Origin: JBDHRG01 sp039807445
Lineage (GTDB): Bacteria; Pseudomonadota; Gammaproteobacteria; Competibacterales; Competibacteraceae
Length of the DNA: 43,967 bases
Reading direction: 5' to 3'
Assembly (NCBI GenBank): GCA_039807445.1
Contig: JBDHRG010000008.1
Span: 1-43,967 of the forward strand
Part shown: one piece after another, positions 7,720 to 16,390 of the stretch
Numbering within the stretch: the first letter of the stretch is position 1
Layout of the letters: every line of letters begins with the position of its first letter
Program-made: the position numbers and the translations under genes
Notes under the pieces: model-generated
Database searches by the model: none
Told to the model about the DNA's origin: nothing
Seen by the model: only the letters and a program-made list of their open reading frames with translations

Positions 7720-8003
7720 GATTCACCTCGCACGCGGCGCACGTCCGCAAGAAAGTCGGCAACTAGCTGCTCCGGGGTGGTGAACATGTAGGGCAGCTCA
7801 CCATTCTCGGTATGATGATGGTCGCCCTTGCCGCGCTCGTTGTCGTAGCCGATCACACGAACGCCGTTCACGCCGTAGAACAGACGGTACTTGAAAGCGT
7901 GCAGGCTGCCGGGGACAGGGGTTGGTACCCGCCACAACACCATTTCGACGATGGCGCCGTCGGGCAGGATCTGCTTGTCGTAGTACAGCCGCGTCGCCTT
8001 CAT
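7716..8003 (-). CDS. tumE: TumE-family (DUF6516) toxin
   Basis: A 95-aa protein with the DUF6516 pattern: KATRLYYDKQILPDGAIVEM at the N-terminus, then HAFKYRLFYGVNGVRVIGYDNERGKG and DHHHTENGELPYMF. The charged GYDNERGKGDHHH core is the most conserved part of the family and is presumed catalytic. The ATG at 8003 was preferred to an upstream GTG. It ends with a 4-base overlap into the antitoxin gene. TumE-type modules occur on mobile elements, and here the pair sits next to an IS remnant and inside a row of broken genes, fitting horizontal arrival. The toxin mechanism is not readable from the sequence. Confidence 0.72.
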   Translation of the reverse strand: MKATRLYYDKQILPDGAIVEMVLWRVPTPVPGSLHAFKYRLFYGVNGVRVIGYDNERGKGDHHHTENGELPYMFTTPEQLVADFLADVRRVRGES

Positions 8004-8087
8004 GCAGTGCACGATAGTCAGGAATATGGTATGGCATCAAGAGCCATAAATCCTGACCACAGCCGCCCGAGATTCACGGCCTCAGCC

Positions 8088-9707
8088 TCAGCCTTCCTCG
8101 TGCAGGAACGCCGCGTCTTCGTGCACTTCGATCAGCGTCGGCACGCGCCTGGCGGCGGCGTCGCGCAGCGCCGCATCGAGCGCGTCCCAGCCCGCGACGC
8201 GCGCCGCGGCGCAGCCGAAGCCGGCCGCGAGCCGCTGGAAGTCCGGCGTGTGCAGCTCGACGCCGATCGGCGCGATGTGGCGCTCGACCATGTAGCGGCG
8301 GATCTCGCCGTAGCCGCCGTTGTTCCACAGCAGCACGACCACCGGCACCTCGGCCTCGACCGCGCTGGCGAGTTCGGACAGCGTGAACAGCAGTCCGCCG
8401 TCGCCGACCAGCGCGACCACCGGTTGGTCCGGCCGGCCGAGCTTGGCGCCGATCGCTGCCGGCAGGCCGTAGCCGAGCGTGCCGTAGCCGGTCGAGGCGT
8501 TGAACCAGGTCCGCGGTGCCTCGGCTTCGAACACGTGGTTGCCGCCGTACACCGGCTGGGTCGAGTCGCCGGCGAAGATCGCGCCGGGCAGCGCCGCGCG
8601 CACGGTCTCGAGCAGCCGCCGCTGCGCGCGCTGCAGCGGGCTCCACTGCGCCTCGAGCGTTGCGCGTACCCGTGCGGCGCGGCGCGCACCGGGGCTGTCG
8701 CCCGAGGCTTGCGGAGCGGGGCCGAGCGCGCGGACCAGCGCCTCGAGCGCCAGGCGCGCGTCGCTCGCGATCGCCAGCTGCGGCGGGTGATTGCGCACCA
8801 GCTGCTCGGGATCGAGGTCGATGCGGATCAGCGCCCCCGGGATGCGGAAACCGCCGTCGAACACCACGTCGTAATCGGTCTCGCCGAGCTCGGTGCCGAC
8901 CGCGAGCACCACGTCGGCCGCGGCGACCAGCTCGCGCACCGGGGCGAGCGACTGGTTCGAGCCCAGGCTCAGCGGGTGCCCGGGCGGCAGCAGGCCCTTG
9001 GCGTTGATCGTCAGCGCGGTCGGCGCATCGAGCCGTTCGGCAAGCGCCTGGAGCGCCTCGCCGGCCTCGACCGCGCCGCCGCCGGCGAGCACCACCGGCG
9101 CCTCGGCCGCCGCCAGCCGCCGCGCGGCCTCCTCGATCGCGGCCGGGCAGGGGCCCGGGCGGCTGGTCCGCACCGGCGCGAAGCGCAGGTGCTCGGCCGG
9201 CATCACGATCACGTCGAGCGGGATCTCGAGGTGCACCGGCCGCGGCCGGCCGCTCGCGAACAGCGCGAAGGCGCGTGCCAGCACCTGCGGCAGCTCGTCG
9301 GGGCTCATCAGCGTGTGGCTGAAGGCGGGCGAGCCCGGCGGCGAGCAGCCGCTGCGAGGGTAACTCGTGCAGCCGCCCGTCGCCCGAGCCGAGCTGCGCG
9401 CGCGGGTTGACCGACGAGATCACCAGCATCGGCACCGAGTCGGCGTAGGCCTGGCCCATCGCGGTGGCGATGTTGGTCAGCCCTGGGCCAGTGATCGTCA
9501 GGCACACGCCCGGCTTGCCGGTGGCGCGCGCGTAGCCGTCGGCCATGAAGCCCGCGCCCTGCTCGTGGCGCGGGGTGATGTGGCGGATCGTGCTGTCGGC
9601 GAACCCCCCCGGTACAGCTCGACCGTGTGCACGCCGGGGATGCCGAACACGCACTCGACGCCCCAGGCCTCGAGCCCGCGGATCAGCGCTTCGCCGCAAG
9701 TGGTCAT
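8088..9707 (-). pseudogene. aruI: Thiamine-diphosphate decarboxylase, AruI-like, two frameshifts
   Basis: The combined frames give about 539 residues of a ThDP enzyme closest in style to AruI, the 2-ketoarginine decarboxylase that makes 4-guanidinobutyraldehyde; acetolactate synthase-like enzymes are the alternative. Motifs run in order: VFGIPGVHTVELYRG, the active-site glutamate in RHEQGAGFMADGYARA, ITGPGLTNIATA, and the ThDP/Mg motif VGDGGLLFTLSEL with LLWNNGGYGEIR. Frame is lost at a run of seven C on the + strand (9604-9610), and is shifted again near 9320-9340, where PAFSHTLMSPDEL resumes in the original phase. The two one-base changes cancel, so the protein is nearly intact between them. 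It is therefore either a recent pseudogene or a good gene with two sequencing errors. It follows the binding-protein gene by 25 bases, probably as one operon. Confidence 0.7.
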
Positions 9708-9732
9708 TAGTCGTTTCTCCGCTGCGGGGGCG

Positions 9733-10770
9733 TCAGCGCGCGGCCCAGGCATTGAAGCGTTCTTCGAGCTCTTCGGCGTGCTCGTGCCAGAACTGCGCGT
9801 CGAAGGCCAGGCTGTCGGCCATGTTGGCCGGCTCGGTCGGCAGGTCGGGGATGCGCGCAGTGCTCAGCGCCTGCGCCGCCGCCTGGTTGACCGGGCCGTA
9901 GGCGGTGAGCTTGGCGAAAGCCTGCTGTGGCTCGGACTGGCTGGCGAACTTCAGGAAGTCGTAGGCGCGCTCGCGGTTCGGGGCGCCCTTGACCAGGACC
10001 CAGTAATCCATCACGCGGATGTTGCCGGCCCACGCCAGCGCCAGCGGCTGGCCTTCCTTCTTCACCGCGGCGATGCGGCCATTGTAGACGTTGCTCATCG
10101 CCACGTCGCCGGCGGCGAGCCACTGCGGCGGTTGCGCGCCGGCTTCCTACCACTGGATGTGGGGCTTGATCGCGTCGAGCTTGCGGAAGGCGCGGTCGAC
10201 ACCCTCCCGGGTGGCCAGCAGCGCGTAGACGTTCTTGGCCGGGACGCCGTCGGCGAGCAGCGCGATCTCGAGCGTCATCTCGGCGCGCTTGCGCAGGCCG
10301 CGCTTGCCGGGGAATTTCTTCACGTCCCAGAAATCGGCCCAACCCTTCGGCGCCTCGGCGAGCCGGGCGGCGTTGTAGCCCAGCCCCATGGCCCAGACCA
10401 GCGTGCCGACGCCGCACTCGGCGGCAGCGCCGTCGATCACCTCCGGCTTGAAACCGAGCCTCGCCCAGTCGGGCTTTTCGAACAGCCCCGCCTCGCAGCC
10501 TTGCAGCATCTCGGCGCCGTCGAGCTGAACCAGGTCCCAGCTGACGGTGTTGGACTCGACCATGGTGCTGATCTTGGCCATCTCGCCGTTCCATTCGCCG
10601 GCCACCAGCGGCTTGCCGCTGGCCTTGATGAAGGGCTCGTACATCGCCTGGCGGTGCGCGCTCTGGATGGCGCCGCCCCAGTCGATGACGGTCAGGTCGC
10701 CGGCCTGGGCCGAGGCGGCTAGGGCCAGCGCGCCGGCGGCCAGGATCGTGCGCAGATACGGGTATCGCAT
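9733..10770 (-). pseudogene. Polyamine-type ABC substrate-binding protein with an amber codon
   Basis: A PotD/PotF-like periplasmic binding protein of about 345 aa. It starts with a Sec signal (RTILAAGALALAASAQAG) followed by DLTVIDWGGAIQSAHRQAMY. The second domain carries YNGRIAAVKKEGQPLAL, MDYWVLVKGAPNRERAYDFL and a normal C-terminus. An in-frame TAG at 10147-10149 replaces one codon in the segment HIQW-stop-EAGAQPPQWL, where relatives usually have a second tryptophan (TGG to TAG). Nothing else is broken. GGAGGAG lies before the ATG at 10770. Its place upstream of the AruI-like gene suggests uptake of arginine, agmatine or guanidinobutyrate; that substrate is inference. No ABC permease or ATPase gene is in the window. 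Confidence 0.75.
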
Positions 10771-10973
10771 GGCTTCTCCTCCTCTTCTTCGTCGGTCGCC
10801 GCGCTGGGTGCGCGGTCGTTCGTGTCGGGCGCGGCGCGCCATCGCGACCGCACGACCCCGAGCATAGCGACGACTACGGCATCGAGGGGCGCACGCTGCT
10901 GCTGTACCGGCCGCCGGCCGGTGCGACGAGGGTCGAGCTGCGCGGTGCGCGCGCCGAAGGCTACCGCGAGCGC

Positions 10974-11300
10974 ATGCCGTGCCGGGCGGTGCTCGAACTG
11001 GTCGTCTGGGCGCGCACCCCGGCCGAGGCCGACGCGCTGCTGGCACCGGCGCTCGGCGCGGCGCTGGCCGATTTGGTCGGGCTCGACGTGCTCGAACTCG
11101 CGCGCGAAACCGGCTTCACGCTGCGCCTGCTGAAGCCGCAGGCGCGGCTCGCGGCGCTCGAGCGCGGCGCGCAGTCCGGGCAGCCGGGGCGCAGCCTCGC
11201 GCGGCTCGTCGTCGACGGCGAGCTCGAACTGACGCTGGCCCGCGGCGTGCCCGAGCCCGAGGGGCGCATCGAACGCATCGAGATTTCCCGGCGGCGCTAG
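10974..11300 (+). CDS. Hypothetical protein, 5' end unclear
   Basis: I do not recognise this 108-aa frame. Coding-like sequence continues upstream in the same frame (DDYGIEGRTLLLYRPPAG and GYRERMPCRAVLELVVWA), reaching back to about 10860, but no ATG or GTG opens it, so the first usable start is internal at 10974 and lacks a ribosome site. Either a rare start codon is used or the gene has lost its 5' end, in keeping with the damaged genes on its left. The sequence is soluble, rich in Ala, Leu and Glu, with two similar beta-hairpin-like segments and no cysteine pairs or membrane segment. Confidence 0.4.
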   Translation: MPCRAVLELVVWARTPAEADALLAPALGAALADLVGLDVLELARETGFTLRLLKPQARLAALERGAQSGQPGRSLARLVVDGELELTLARGVPEPEGRIERIEISRRR

Positions 11301-11403
11301 GGCCCTCCGGCCGAGTCCGTGCGCGGCTTGTGTTTTTCGTGTCGCTCCGTACCCTTGAGCGGCTTCGGCCCCGCCCTGGGGCGACGTTTCCAGGTTCACC
11401 GGT

Positions 11404-12750
11404 ATGGCACGTTTTTCCCGCAAGGCCCGGCTCCCGCAGGAAGCCTTCCCCGCCCGCATCGACGACCTGGCCCACGATGGCCGCGGCATCGCCCACCTCG
11501 ACGGCAAGGCGGTGTTCATCGAGGGCGCGCTGCCCGGGGAAACCGTGAGCTTCCGCTACACCGCGAAGCACGCCAGGCACGACGAGGGCCGCGTCGAGGC
11601 CGTCGAGCTCGCCTCGCCGGAGCGGGTGGTCCCGCGCTGCGCGCACTTCGGCGTCTGCGGTGGCTGCAGCCTGCAGCACCTGGCCGCGGCGAAGCAGATC
11701 GAGTTCAAGCAGGCGCAGCTGCTCGACAACCTGGCGCGCATCGGCAAGGTGAAGGCCGAACGTGTGCTCGAGCCGCTGACCGGGCCGTACTGGGGCTACC
11801 GGCAGAAGGCGCGCCTCGGCGTCAAGGACGTGCCGAAGAAGGGCCGCGTCCTGGTCGGCTTCCGCGAAAAGCATTCGCCGTACCTGGCCGAGCTCGAGCG
11901 CTGCGAAGTGCTGCACCCGCGCGTCGGCGGGCTACTGCGCGCGCTGTCGGACCTGGTCGGCAGCCTCGGCGTGCGCGCGCGGCTGCCGCAGATCGAAGTC
12001 GCGATCGGCGAGGACGGCGACGATGCACCGGTGGTGGCGCTGAGCTTCCGCGTGATCGACCCGCCGAGCGCGGATGACCGCGACAAGCTGGTGGCCTTCG
12101 GCCGCGAGCACGGCATCCGCATCTACCTGCAGCCCGGGGGGCCCGAGACCACGCAGCGGATCTGGTCCGAGGGCGTCGGCCCCCTGAGCTACCGGCTGCC
12201 GGACTACGACCTCGAGCTGGCCTTCGAGCCCTGGCACTTCACCCAGGTCAACGCCGGCATCAACCGCGGCATGGTCGCGCACGCGCTGGCCTTGCTCGAC
12301 CCGCAGCCGCACGACAAGGTGCTCGACCTGTTCTGCGGCCTGGGCAACTTCACGCTGCCGCTGGCGCGGCGCGCGCGTGAAGTGGTCGGCGTCGAGGGTG
12401 AGGCCAGCCTGGTCGAATGGGCGCGCGGCAACGCCGAGCGCAACGGCATCACCAACGCCCGCTTCGACGTCGCCGACCTGAGCGCGGCGATCGAGGGCCA
12501 GCCCTGGCGCATCGAGCGCTACGACAAGATCCTGCTCGACCCGCCGCGCTCGGGTGCGCTGGAGCTGATGCCGCACTTGGCCGCGCTCGGTGCGCGCCGC
12601 ATCGTCTACGTCTCGTGCCACCCGGCGACGCTGGCGCGCGATGCGGGCGTGCTGGTCAACGAGCACGGCTTCACGCTGCGCGCCGCCGGGGTGATGGACA
12701 TGTTCCCGCACACCGCTCACGTCGAATCGATCGCGCTGTTCGAGCGCTGA
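11404..12750 (+). CDS. rlmD: 23S rRNA (uracil-1939-C5)-methyltransferase
   Basis: A 448-aa SAM-dependent RNA methyltransferase that makes m5U1939 in 23S rRNA. An N-terminal TRAM domain (about 10-70, DDLAHDGRGIAHLDGKAVFI) is followed by the four iron-sulfur cysteines Cys79, Cys85, Cys88 and Cys167. The Rossmann domain carries VLDLFCGLGNFTLPLA, DPPRSGALE and the catalytic cysteine in YVSCHPATLARD. Length matches E. coli RlmD (433 aa). The start is preceded by no strong Shine-Dalgarno, but MARFSRKARL fits the family. It is a single gene, followed by a repeat element and a DUF2721 gene. Confidence 0.95.
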   Translation: MARFSRKARLPQEAFPARIDDLAHDGRGIAHLDGKAVFIEGALPGETVSFRYTAKHARHDEGRVEAVELASPERVVPRCAHFGVCGGCSLQHLAAAKQIEFKQAQLLDNLARIGKVKAERVLEPLTGPYWGYRQKARLGVKDVPKKGRVLVGFREKHSPYLAELERCEVLHPRVGGLLRALSDLVGSLGVRARLPQIEVAIGEDGDDAPVVALSFRVIDPPSADDRDKLVAFGREHGIRIYLQPGGPETTQRIWSEGVGPLSYRLPDYDLELAFEPWHFTQVNAGINRGMVAHALALLDPQPHDKVLDLFCGLGNFTLPLARRAREVVGVEGEASLVEWARGNAERNGITNARFDVADLSAAIEGQPWRIERYDKILLDPPRSGALELMPHLAALGARRIVYVSCHPATLARDAGVLVNEHGFTLRAAGVMDMFPHTAHVESIALFER

Positions 12751-12754
12751 GGTC

Positions 12755-12829
12755 ATACGGGTTCCAACAAGTATTTGCGTGCATTGCGGCGGAGCGGGTC
12801 GATCAACGGGAACTTTCTGGAATCCATGT
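12755..12829. repeat. Short inverted-repeat element, copy 1
   Basis: A 75-bp element with imperfect terminal inverted repeats: ATACGGGTTCCAACAAG on the left, and CTTTCTGGAATCCATGT on the right, whose reverse complement matches it at 12 of 17 positions. The core GCATTGCGGCGGAGC (12781-12795) and GGGAACTTTCTGGA recur in copies at 36232 and 42660. It begins 4 bases after the rlmD stop and ends one base before the next ATG. Confidence 0.7.
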
Positions 12830-12830
12830 C

Positions 12831-13352
12831 ATGGCTTTCATGCTGACGCCGAGCGAAGTGCTGGGTGCGATGATCACGCCGGCGGTGCTGATCTCGGCAG
12901 CCGGCACGCTGGTGTTGTCGACCTCGAACCGCCTGAGCCGCGTCGTCGACCGCGTGCGCGTGCTCGGCGCCGAAGCCGAACGGCTGTGCGTCGGGATCGG
13001 ACCGGCCGACGCGGCGGTGACGGCGCGGATGCGGATGCTGGCCGAGCAGCTCGAGCGCCAGGGCGAGCGCGCGCTGATGCTGCGCACCGCGCTGACGGTG
13101 CTGTACACCGCGATCGGGCTGCTGGTGTCGACCAGCATCGGCGTCGGCATAGCCGCGCTGTTCGAATGGCGCTACGGCTGGGTGGCGGTGGTGCTCGGCC
13201 TGCTCGGTGCGGGTGCGCTGCTGTGGGCCAGCCTGCTGCTGGTGCGCGAGGCACGGCTCGCGGTCGGCTCGACGCTGCAGGAGCTCGAATGCGCACACGA
13301 AGCGGTGTCGCGCAAGGTCGGCGCTCACGGGCGGGATAGCGAGGGCGTCTGA
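12831..13352 (+). CDS. DUF2721 membrane protein
   Basis: A 173-aa DUF2721 protein of unknown function. The N-terminal LTPSEVLGAMITPAVLISAAG and STSNRLSRVVDRVR are typical of the family. Three hydrophobic segments are visible: about residues 12-30, then a pair at about 90-115 and 120-145. A charged helical segment lies between the first and second (AEQLERQGERALMLR), and the cytoplasmic tail has a cysteine. The start at 12831 directly abuts the repeat element, so the element supplies the leader sequence. It converges on ribA with 34 bases between stops and no clear terminator there. DUF2721 proteins are predicted inner membrane proteins with no known partners. Confidence 0.8.
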   Translation: MAFMLTPSEVLGAMITPAVLISAAGTLVLSTSNRLSRVVDRVRVLGAEAERLCVGIGPADAAVTARMRMLAEQLERQGERALMLRTALTVLYTAIGLLVSTSIGVGIAALFEWRYGWVAVVLGLLGAGALLWASLLLVREARLAVGSTLQELECAHEAVSRKVGAHGRDSEGV

Positions 13353-13386
13353 GCGAGAGCTACGGGCACGCCCGCAGCCGGGGGCG

Positions 13387-14004
13387 TCACTCGTCGAGCG
13401 CGTCGAAGCCGAGGCGGTGGCCCATGCGGCGTGCCTTGACGTCGAGGTAGCCGGTGTTGTACGGGTTGCGGCCGGCTTCGATCGCGACGCGCTCGACGAC
13501 CGCGATGCCGTGCTCGGCGAGCGCCTCGAGCTTGGTCGGATTGTTGGTCAGCAGCCGCACCGCGCGCACGCCGAGCTGCACCAGCATCGCCGCGGCGATG
13601 TCGTAGCGGCGCGCATCGGCCGGCAGCCCCAGGCGCAGGTTGGCGTCGACGGTGTCGGCGCCGGCATCTTGCAGGCGGTAGGCACGGATCTTGTTGTGCA
13701 GCCCGATGCCGCGCCCCTCTTGCCGCAGGTACAGCAGCACGCCGCGGCCTTCCGCGGCGATGCACCGCAGCGCCGCCTCGAGTTGCGCGCCGCAGTCGCA
13801 GCGCAGGCTGAACAGCGCGTCGCCGGTCAGGCACTCGGAATGCAGCCGCACCAGCGGCGGCGGGTCGTCGTCGGCGACGTCGCCGAGCGTCAGCGCGACG
13901 TGTTCGCGCCCGTCCGGGTCGTTCGGGTCGGCGAAGCCGTGCATCTGGAACTGCGCCCAGTCGGTGGGCAGGCGGCAGGGCGGGATGTGCTCGAGCTCGA
14001 TCAT
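13387..14004 (-). CDS. ribA: GTP cyclohydrolase II
   Basis: A 205-aa stand-alone RibA, which opens GTP to 2,5-diamino-6-ribosylamino-4-pyrimidinone 5'-phosphate, the first step of riboflavin synthesis. The zinc ligands are Cys58, Cys69 and Cys71 in HSECLTGDALFSLRCDCG. LYLRQEGRGIGLHNKIRAY and LTNNPTKLEAL hold GTP-binding and catalytic residues. Length is that of E. coli RibA (196 aa), without the DHBP synthase domain found in many fused proteins. The start MIELEHIP was preferred over long upstream in-frame extensions that run into azoR. It lies downstream of azoR in the same direction, with a hairpin between. Confidence 0.93.
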   Translation of the reverse strand: MIELEHIPPCRLPTDWAQFQMHGFADPNDPDGREHVALTLGDVADDDPPPLVRLHSECLTGDALFSLRCDCGAQLEAALRCIAAEGRGVLLYLRQEGRGIGLHNKIRAYRLQDAGADTVDANLRLGLPADARRYDIAAAMLVQLGVRAVRLLTNNPTKLEALAEHGIAVVERVAIEAGRNPYNTGYLDVKARRMGHRLGFDALDE

Positions 14005-14019
14005 CAAGGGGTCACGCGG

Positions 14020-14049
14020 CCGCGCGCGCCTTCCGGACGGCGCGCGCGG
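14020..14049 (-). terminator. Stem-loop between azoR and ribA
   Basis: CCGCGCGCGCC (14020-14030) and GGCGCGCGCGG (14039-14049) form a perfect 11-bp GC stem with an 8-base loop in the 62-base gap. It may end azoR transcription, but there is no U tract on either strand. Confidence 0.4.
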
Positions 14050-14066
14050 CTCGAATGGGGCCAGAT

Positions 14067-14678
14067 TCAGGCGGCGAGCAGCGCGGGGATCGCGTCGCGG
14101 GTCGCGGCGATCGCGGCTTCCGCCGATTCGGCGTCGAGGGCCAGGCCCTCGGTGCGCACGAACTGTACATCGCTCAGCCCGATAAAGCCCAGCATTCCGC
14201 GCAGGTAGGGCTCGACGAAGTCCATCGGTCCGCCCTCGTGGAGGCCGCCGGCCGCGGTGAACACGTAGACCTGCCTGTCCCGGACCAGCCCCACCGGACC
14301 GCTCTCGGTGTAGCGGAAGGTGCGCCCGGCGCGGGCGATGTGGTCGATCCACGCCTTCAGCGTCGAGGGGATCGCGAAGTTGTACATCGGCGCGGTGATC
14401 ACCAGGGTGTCGGCGGCGAACAGTTCGTCGACCAGTGCATCGGAGCGCGCGACCAGCGCCGCCTGCGCGGCGCTGCGGTTCTCGGCGGGCGTGAACAGCG
14501 CGCCGAGCAGCGCCTCGTCGAGGTGCGGCAGCGGCTCGGCTCCGAGGTCGCGCTCGACCACGCGCCCCTGCGGGTGGGCCGCCTGCCAGCGGCGGACGAA
14601 TTCGCCGGCGAGCCGGTTCGACACCGAGCCTTCGCCGCGGGCGCTGCTGTTGATGTAGAGCAGGGTAGAGGTGTTCAT
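14067..14678 (-). CDS. azoR: FMN-dependent NADH-azoreductase
   Basis: A 203-aa flavodoxin-like quinone and azo-compound reductase. LLYINSSARGEGSVSNRLAG binds the FMN phosphate, and VITAPMYNFAIPSTLKAWID and FTAAGGLHEGGPMDFVEPYL are characteristic AzoR blocks around the isoalloxazine. Length matches E. coli AzoR (201 aa). It works as a cytoplasmic homodimer using NADH. The ATG is preceded by AAGGAGA. The upstream 149-base gap is AT-richer than average (TTTATTCAATTTTAATG) and probably contains its promoter. No regulator is adjacent, although the HxlR/OYE pair 9 kb away has a similar electrophile-detoxifying theme. Confidence 0.92.
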   Translation of the reverse strand: MNTSTLLYINSSARGEGSVSNRLAGEFVRRWQAAHPQGRVVERDLGAEPLPHLDEALLGALFTPAENRSAAQAALVARSDALVDELFAADTLVITAPMYNFAIPSTLKAWIDHIARAGRTFRYTESGPVGLVRDRQVYVFTAAGGLHEGGPMDFVEPYLRGMLGFIGLSDVQFVRTEGLALDAESAEAAIAATRDAIPALLAA

Positions 14679-14792
14679 CGTCGGTCTCCTTCAGTCATTC
14701 GGTTGATTGGAACGAATGGCGTCAGGTTAATGGCAGCATCGTTGGGCAGATAGCGGAAATAATCGAGGTATTTATTCAATTTTAATGTTTAA

Positions 14793-14815
14793 TGGGGGAT
14801 GGGGATGGGGGATGA
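14793..14815. repeat. GGGGATG heptamer-like repeat
   Basis: Three adjacent copies of GGGGATG or GGGGGATG lie 13 bases after the end of the membrane-glycan operon region, on the complementary strand to the CATTCCC-type units elsewhere. It is the weakest member of the heptamer family in the window. Confidence 0.4.
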
Positions 14816-14827
14816 AACCCACTGGCC

Positions 14828-16390
14828 TCAGGGGCGGGGCGGGCGCGCGACCGGGCAGTAGCGGTAGCGACCGGCGCCGATGTCGGCCTCGACGTCGGCG
14901 CAGCGCGCCTCGACCAGCGCGAGGCCGTACTGCGCCAGCTTGCGGCGCATCTCGTGCGCCTCGGTGGCGATGTAGAGCGCCGCGAGCGGGCCTTCGTGCT
15001 CGGCGACCAGGCGGCGCATCAGCGGGTTGAACGCGACCGCGTCTTCCTCGGGCCTGGTGAAGGTCGAGTCGATGCGGATGAAGCGCATGTTCGCCGGAAA
15101 GGCCGGCAGCAGGAAGGCCAGCGGCTCGTGCCCGGCGAGCAGCACCAGCGTGCCGCGGGTCTCGCCGAGCGCCGGCAGGTGAACCTCGACCGCGCGGGCG
15201 CCGGCGGGCACGTCGCGCCAGGGCACGCGCAGCCAGTCCTGCGGGCGCACCGTCAGCACCAGCAGCGCGAGCACTACTGCCGTGACCCACGCGAACGCTC
15301 GGCCGCGCAGCCACAGCCCGAGCGCGGCGGTGATCAGCGCCGGTGCGAGCAGCTCGAGCGGCAGCAGGTAGCGGTAGATGCGGAACTGCGCCAGCCACAG
15401 CACCCAGACCAGCGCCGCGACCAGCAGCAGCCAGGCCGTCGGACCGGTGCGTACCATCGGGTTCGCGGGGGGCCGGTACCGCAGCGCGAGGGCGGCCAGC
15501 GGCAGCAGTGCATACAGCAGCGGCAGGCGGTAGTCGGTGAACGGGGCTTCCGAGGCGAGCCGCGGCTCGAGCGCCAGGCGCAGCGGGAAGGCGAGCGCTT
15601 CGAGCAGCCCCGGTGCAGCCGGCAGGAAGCCGGGGTCGCGGTAGCTCTGCGCCAGCGCCCACGGCGAGCCGAACACATGATTATAGAAGGGGAACAGCGG
15701 GTTGCCGTAGGCGCTCCACAGCTTCGCCATCCACCAGCCGCCGCCGAGGGCGATGCCGAGCAGTCCGCCGGCACCGAGCGCCGCCGCCAGCGCCAGGCGT
15801 ACCCGCCAGCCGCCCGGGGCGAGCGCGAGCAGGCCGAGCCCGGCCGCCAGCGCATACAGCGCCGAGGTCAGCTTGAAGCCGACCGCGAGGCCGAGGCAGG
15901 CGCCGGCGAGCAGCACGGTCGGCACCGTCAGCCGCGTCCAGCGCGCGGCGAGCAGCGCCAGCCCGGCGAGCACCGGGATGGAGATCACGTTGTCGTGGAA
16001 GGTGGTGCCGAGCTCGCTCAGCATCGTCGCGCCGGTGAGGCCGGCGGTGGTCAGCCCCAGTGCCGCCCAGTCGCGCCACGGCCCCGCGGCGAGCAGCGCG
16101 CGGGCGATGAAGAACAGCGGCACGGCGTTCAGCGCGTGCACCAGCCCGAGCGCGTACGCCACGCCGCGCGCCGGCAAGGCCTCGGTCAGCGCGTAGTAGG
16201 GGATGTCGAGCACCGGGTTGAAAAAGCTCGGGATCTGCGCGACCAGCAGGTCGACGCCGAAACGCCCGGCGAGCGCCGCCCAGCCGTTGTAGTAGTGGTA
16301 GTTGCGCAGGTCCCAGCTGGCGTCGAGCCCGAGCGCGAACACCAGCGTTGCACAGGCCGGGACCAGCGCGACGAGCAGCCAGGCCGGCAT
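14828..16390 (-). CDS. Polytopic membrane protein, GT-C glycosyltransferase-like
   Basis: A 520-aa protein with about ten to twelve hydrophobic segments (for example PAWLLVALVPACATLVFALG at the start and WLLLVAALVWVLWLAQFRIY later) and a soluble C-terminal domain of about 130 residues. The first loop carries DASWDLRNYHYYNGWAAL, with acidic and aromatic residues like the sugar-lipid loop of GT-C transferases, and a conserved-looking FNPVLDIPYY. No defined family is certain. Its ATG overlaps the TGA of the GH17 gene by one base, so the two are translated together. With the upstream GT39-like gene it likely serves an envelope glycan or glycolipid. Inactive membrane protein of unknown role is the alternative. 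Confidence 0.65.
   Translation of the reverse strand: MPAWLLVALVPACATLVFALGLDASWDLRNYHYYNGWAALAGRFGVDLLVAQIPSFFNPVLDIPYYALTEALPARGVAYALGLVHALNAVPLFFIARALLAAGPWRDWAALGLTTAGLTGATMLSELGTTFHDNVISIPVLAGLALLAARWTRLTVPTVLLAGACLGLAVGFKLTSALYALAAGLGLLALAPGGWRVRLALAAALGAGGLLGIALGGGWWMAKLWSAYGNPLFPFYNHVFGSPWALAQSYRDPGFLPAAPGLLEALAFPLRLALEPRLASEAPFTDYRLPLLYALLPLAALALRYRPPANPMVRTGPTAWLLLVAALVWVLWLAQFRIYRYLLPLELLAPALITAALGLWLRGRAFAWVTAVVLALLVLTVRPQDWLRVPWRDVPAGARAVEVHLPALGETRGTLVLLAGHEPLAFLLPAFPANMRFIRIDSTFTRPEEDAVAFNPLMRRLVAEHEGPLAALYIATEAHEMRRKLAQYGLALVEARCADVEADIGAGRYRYCPVARPPRP

Noticed and set aside
9604..9610. Phase-variable homopolymer switching the decarboxylase gene
   Set aside because: The run is only seven bases and a second, non-homopolymer indel is also needed, so a sequencing error or decay is simpler.
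10147..10149. TAG in the binding protein read as pyrrolysine or suppressed stop
   Set aside because: No sign of a recoding system; a TGG to TAG change in a tryptophan position is the simpler explanation.
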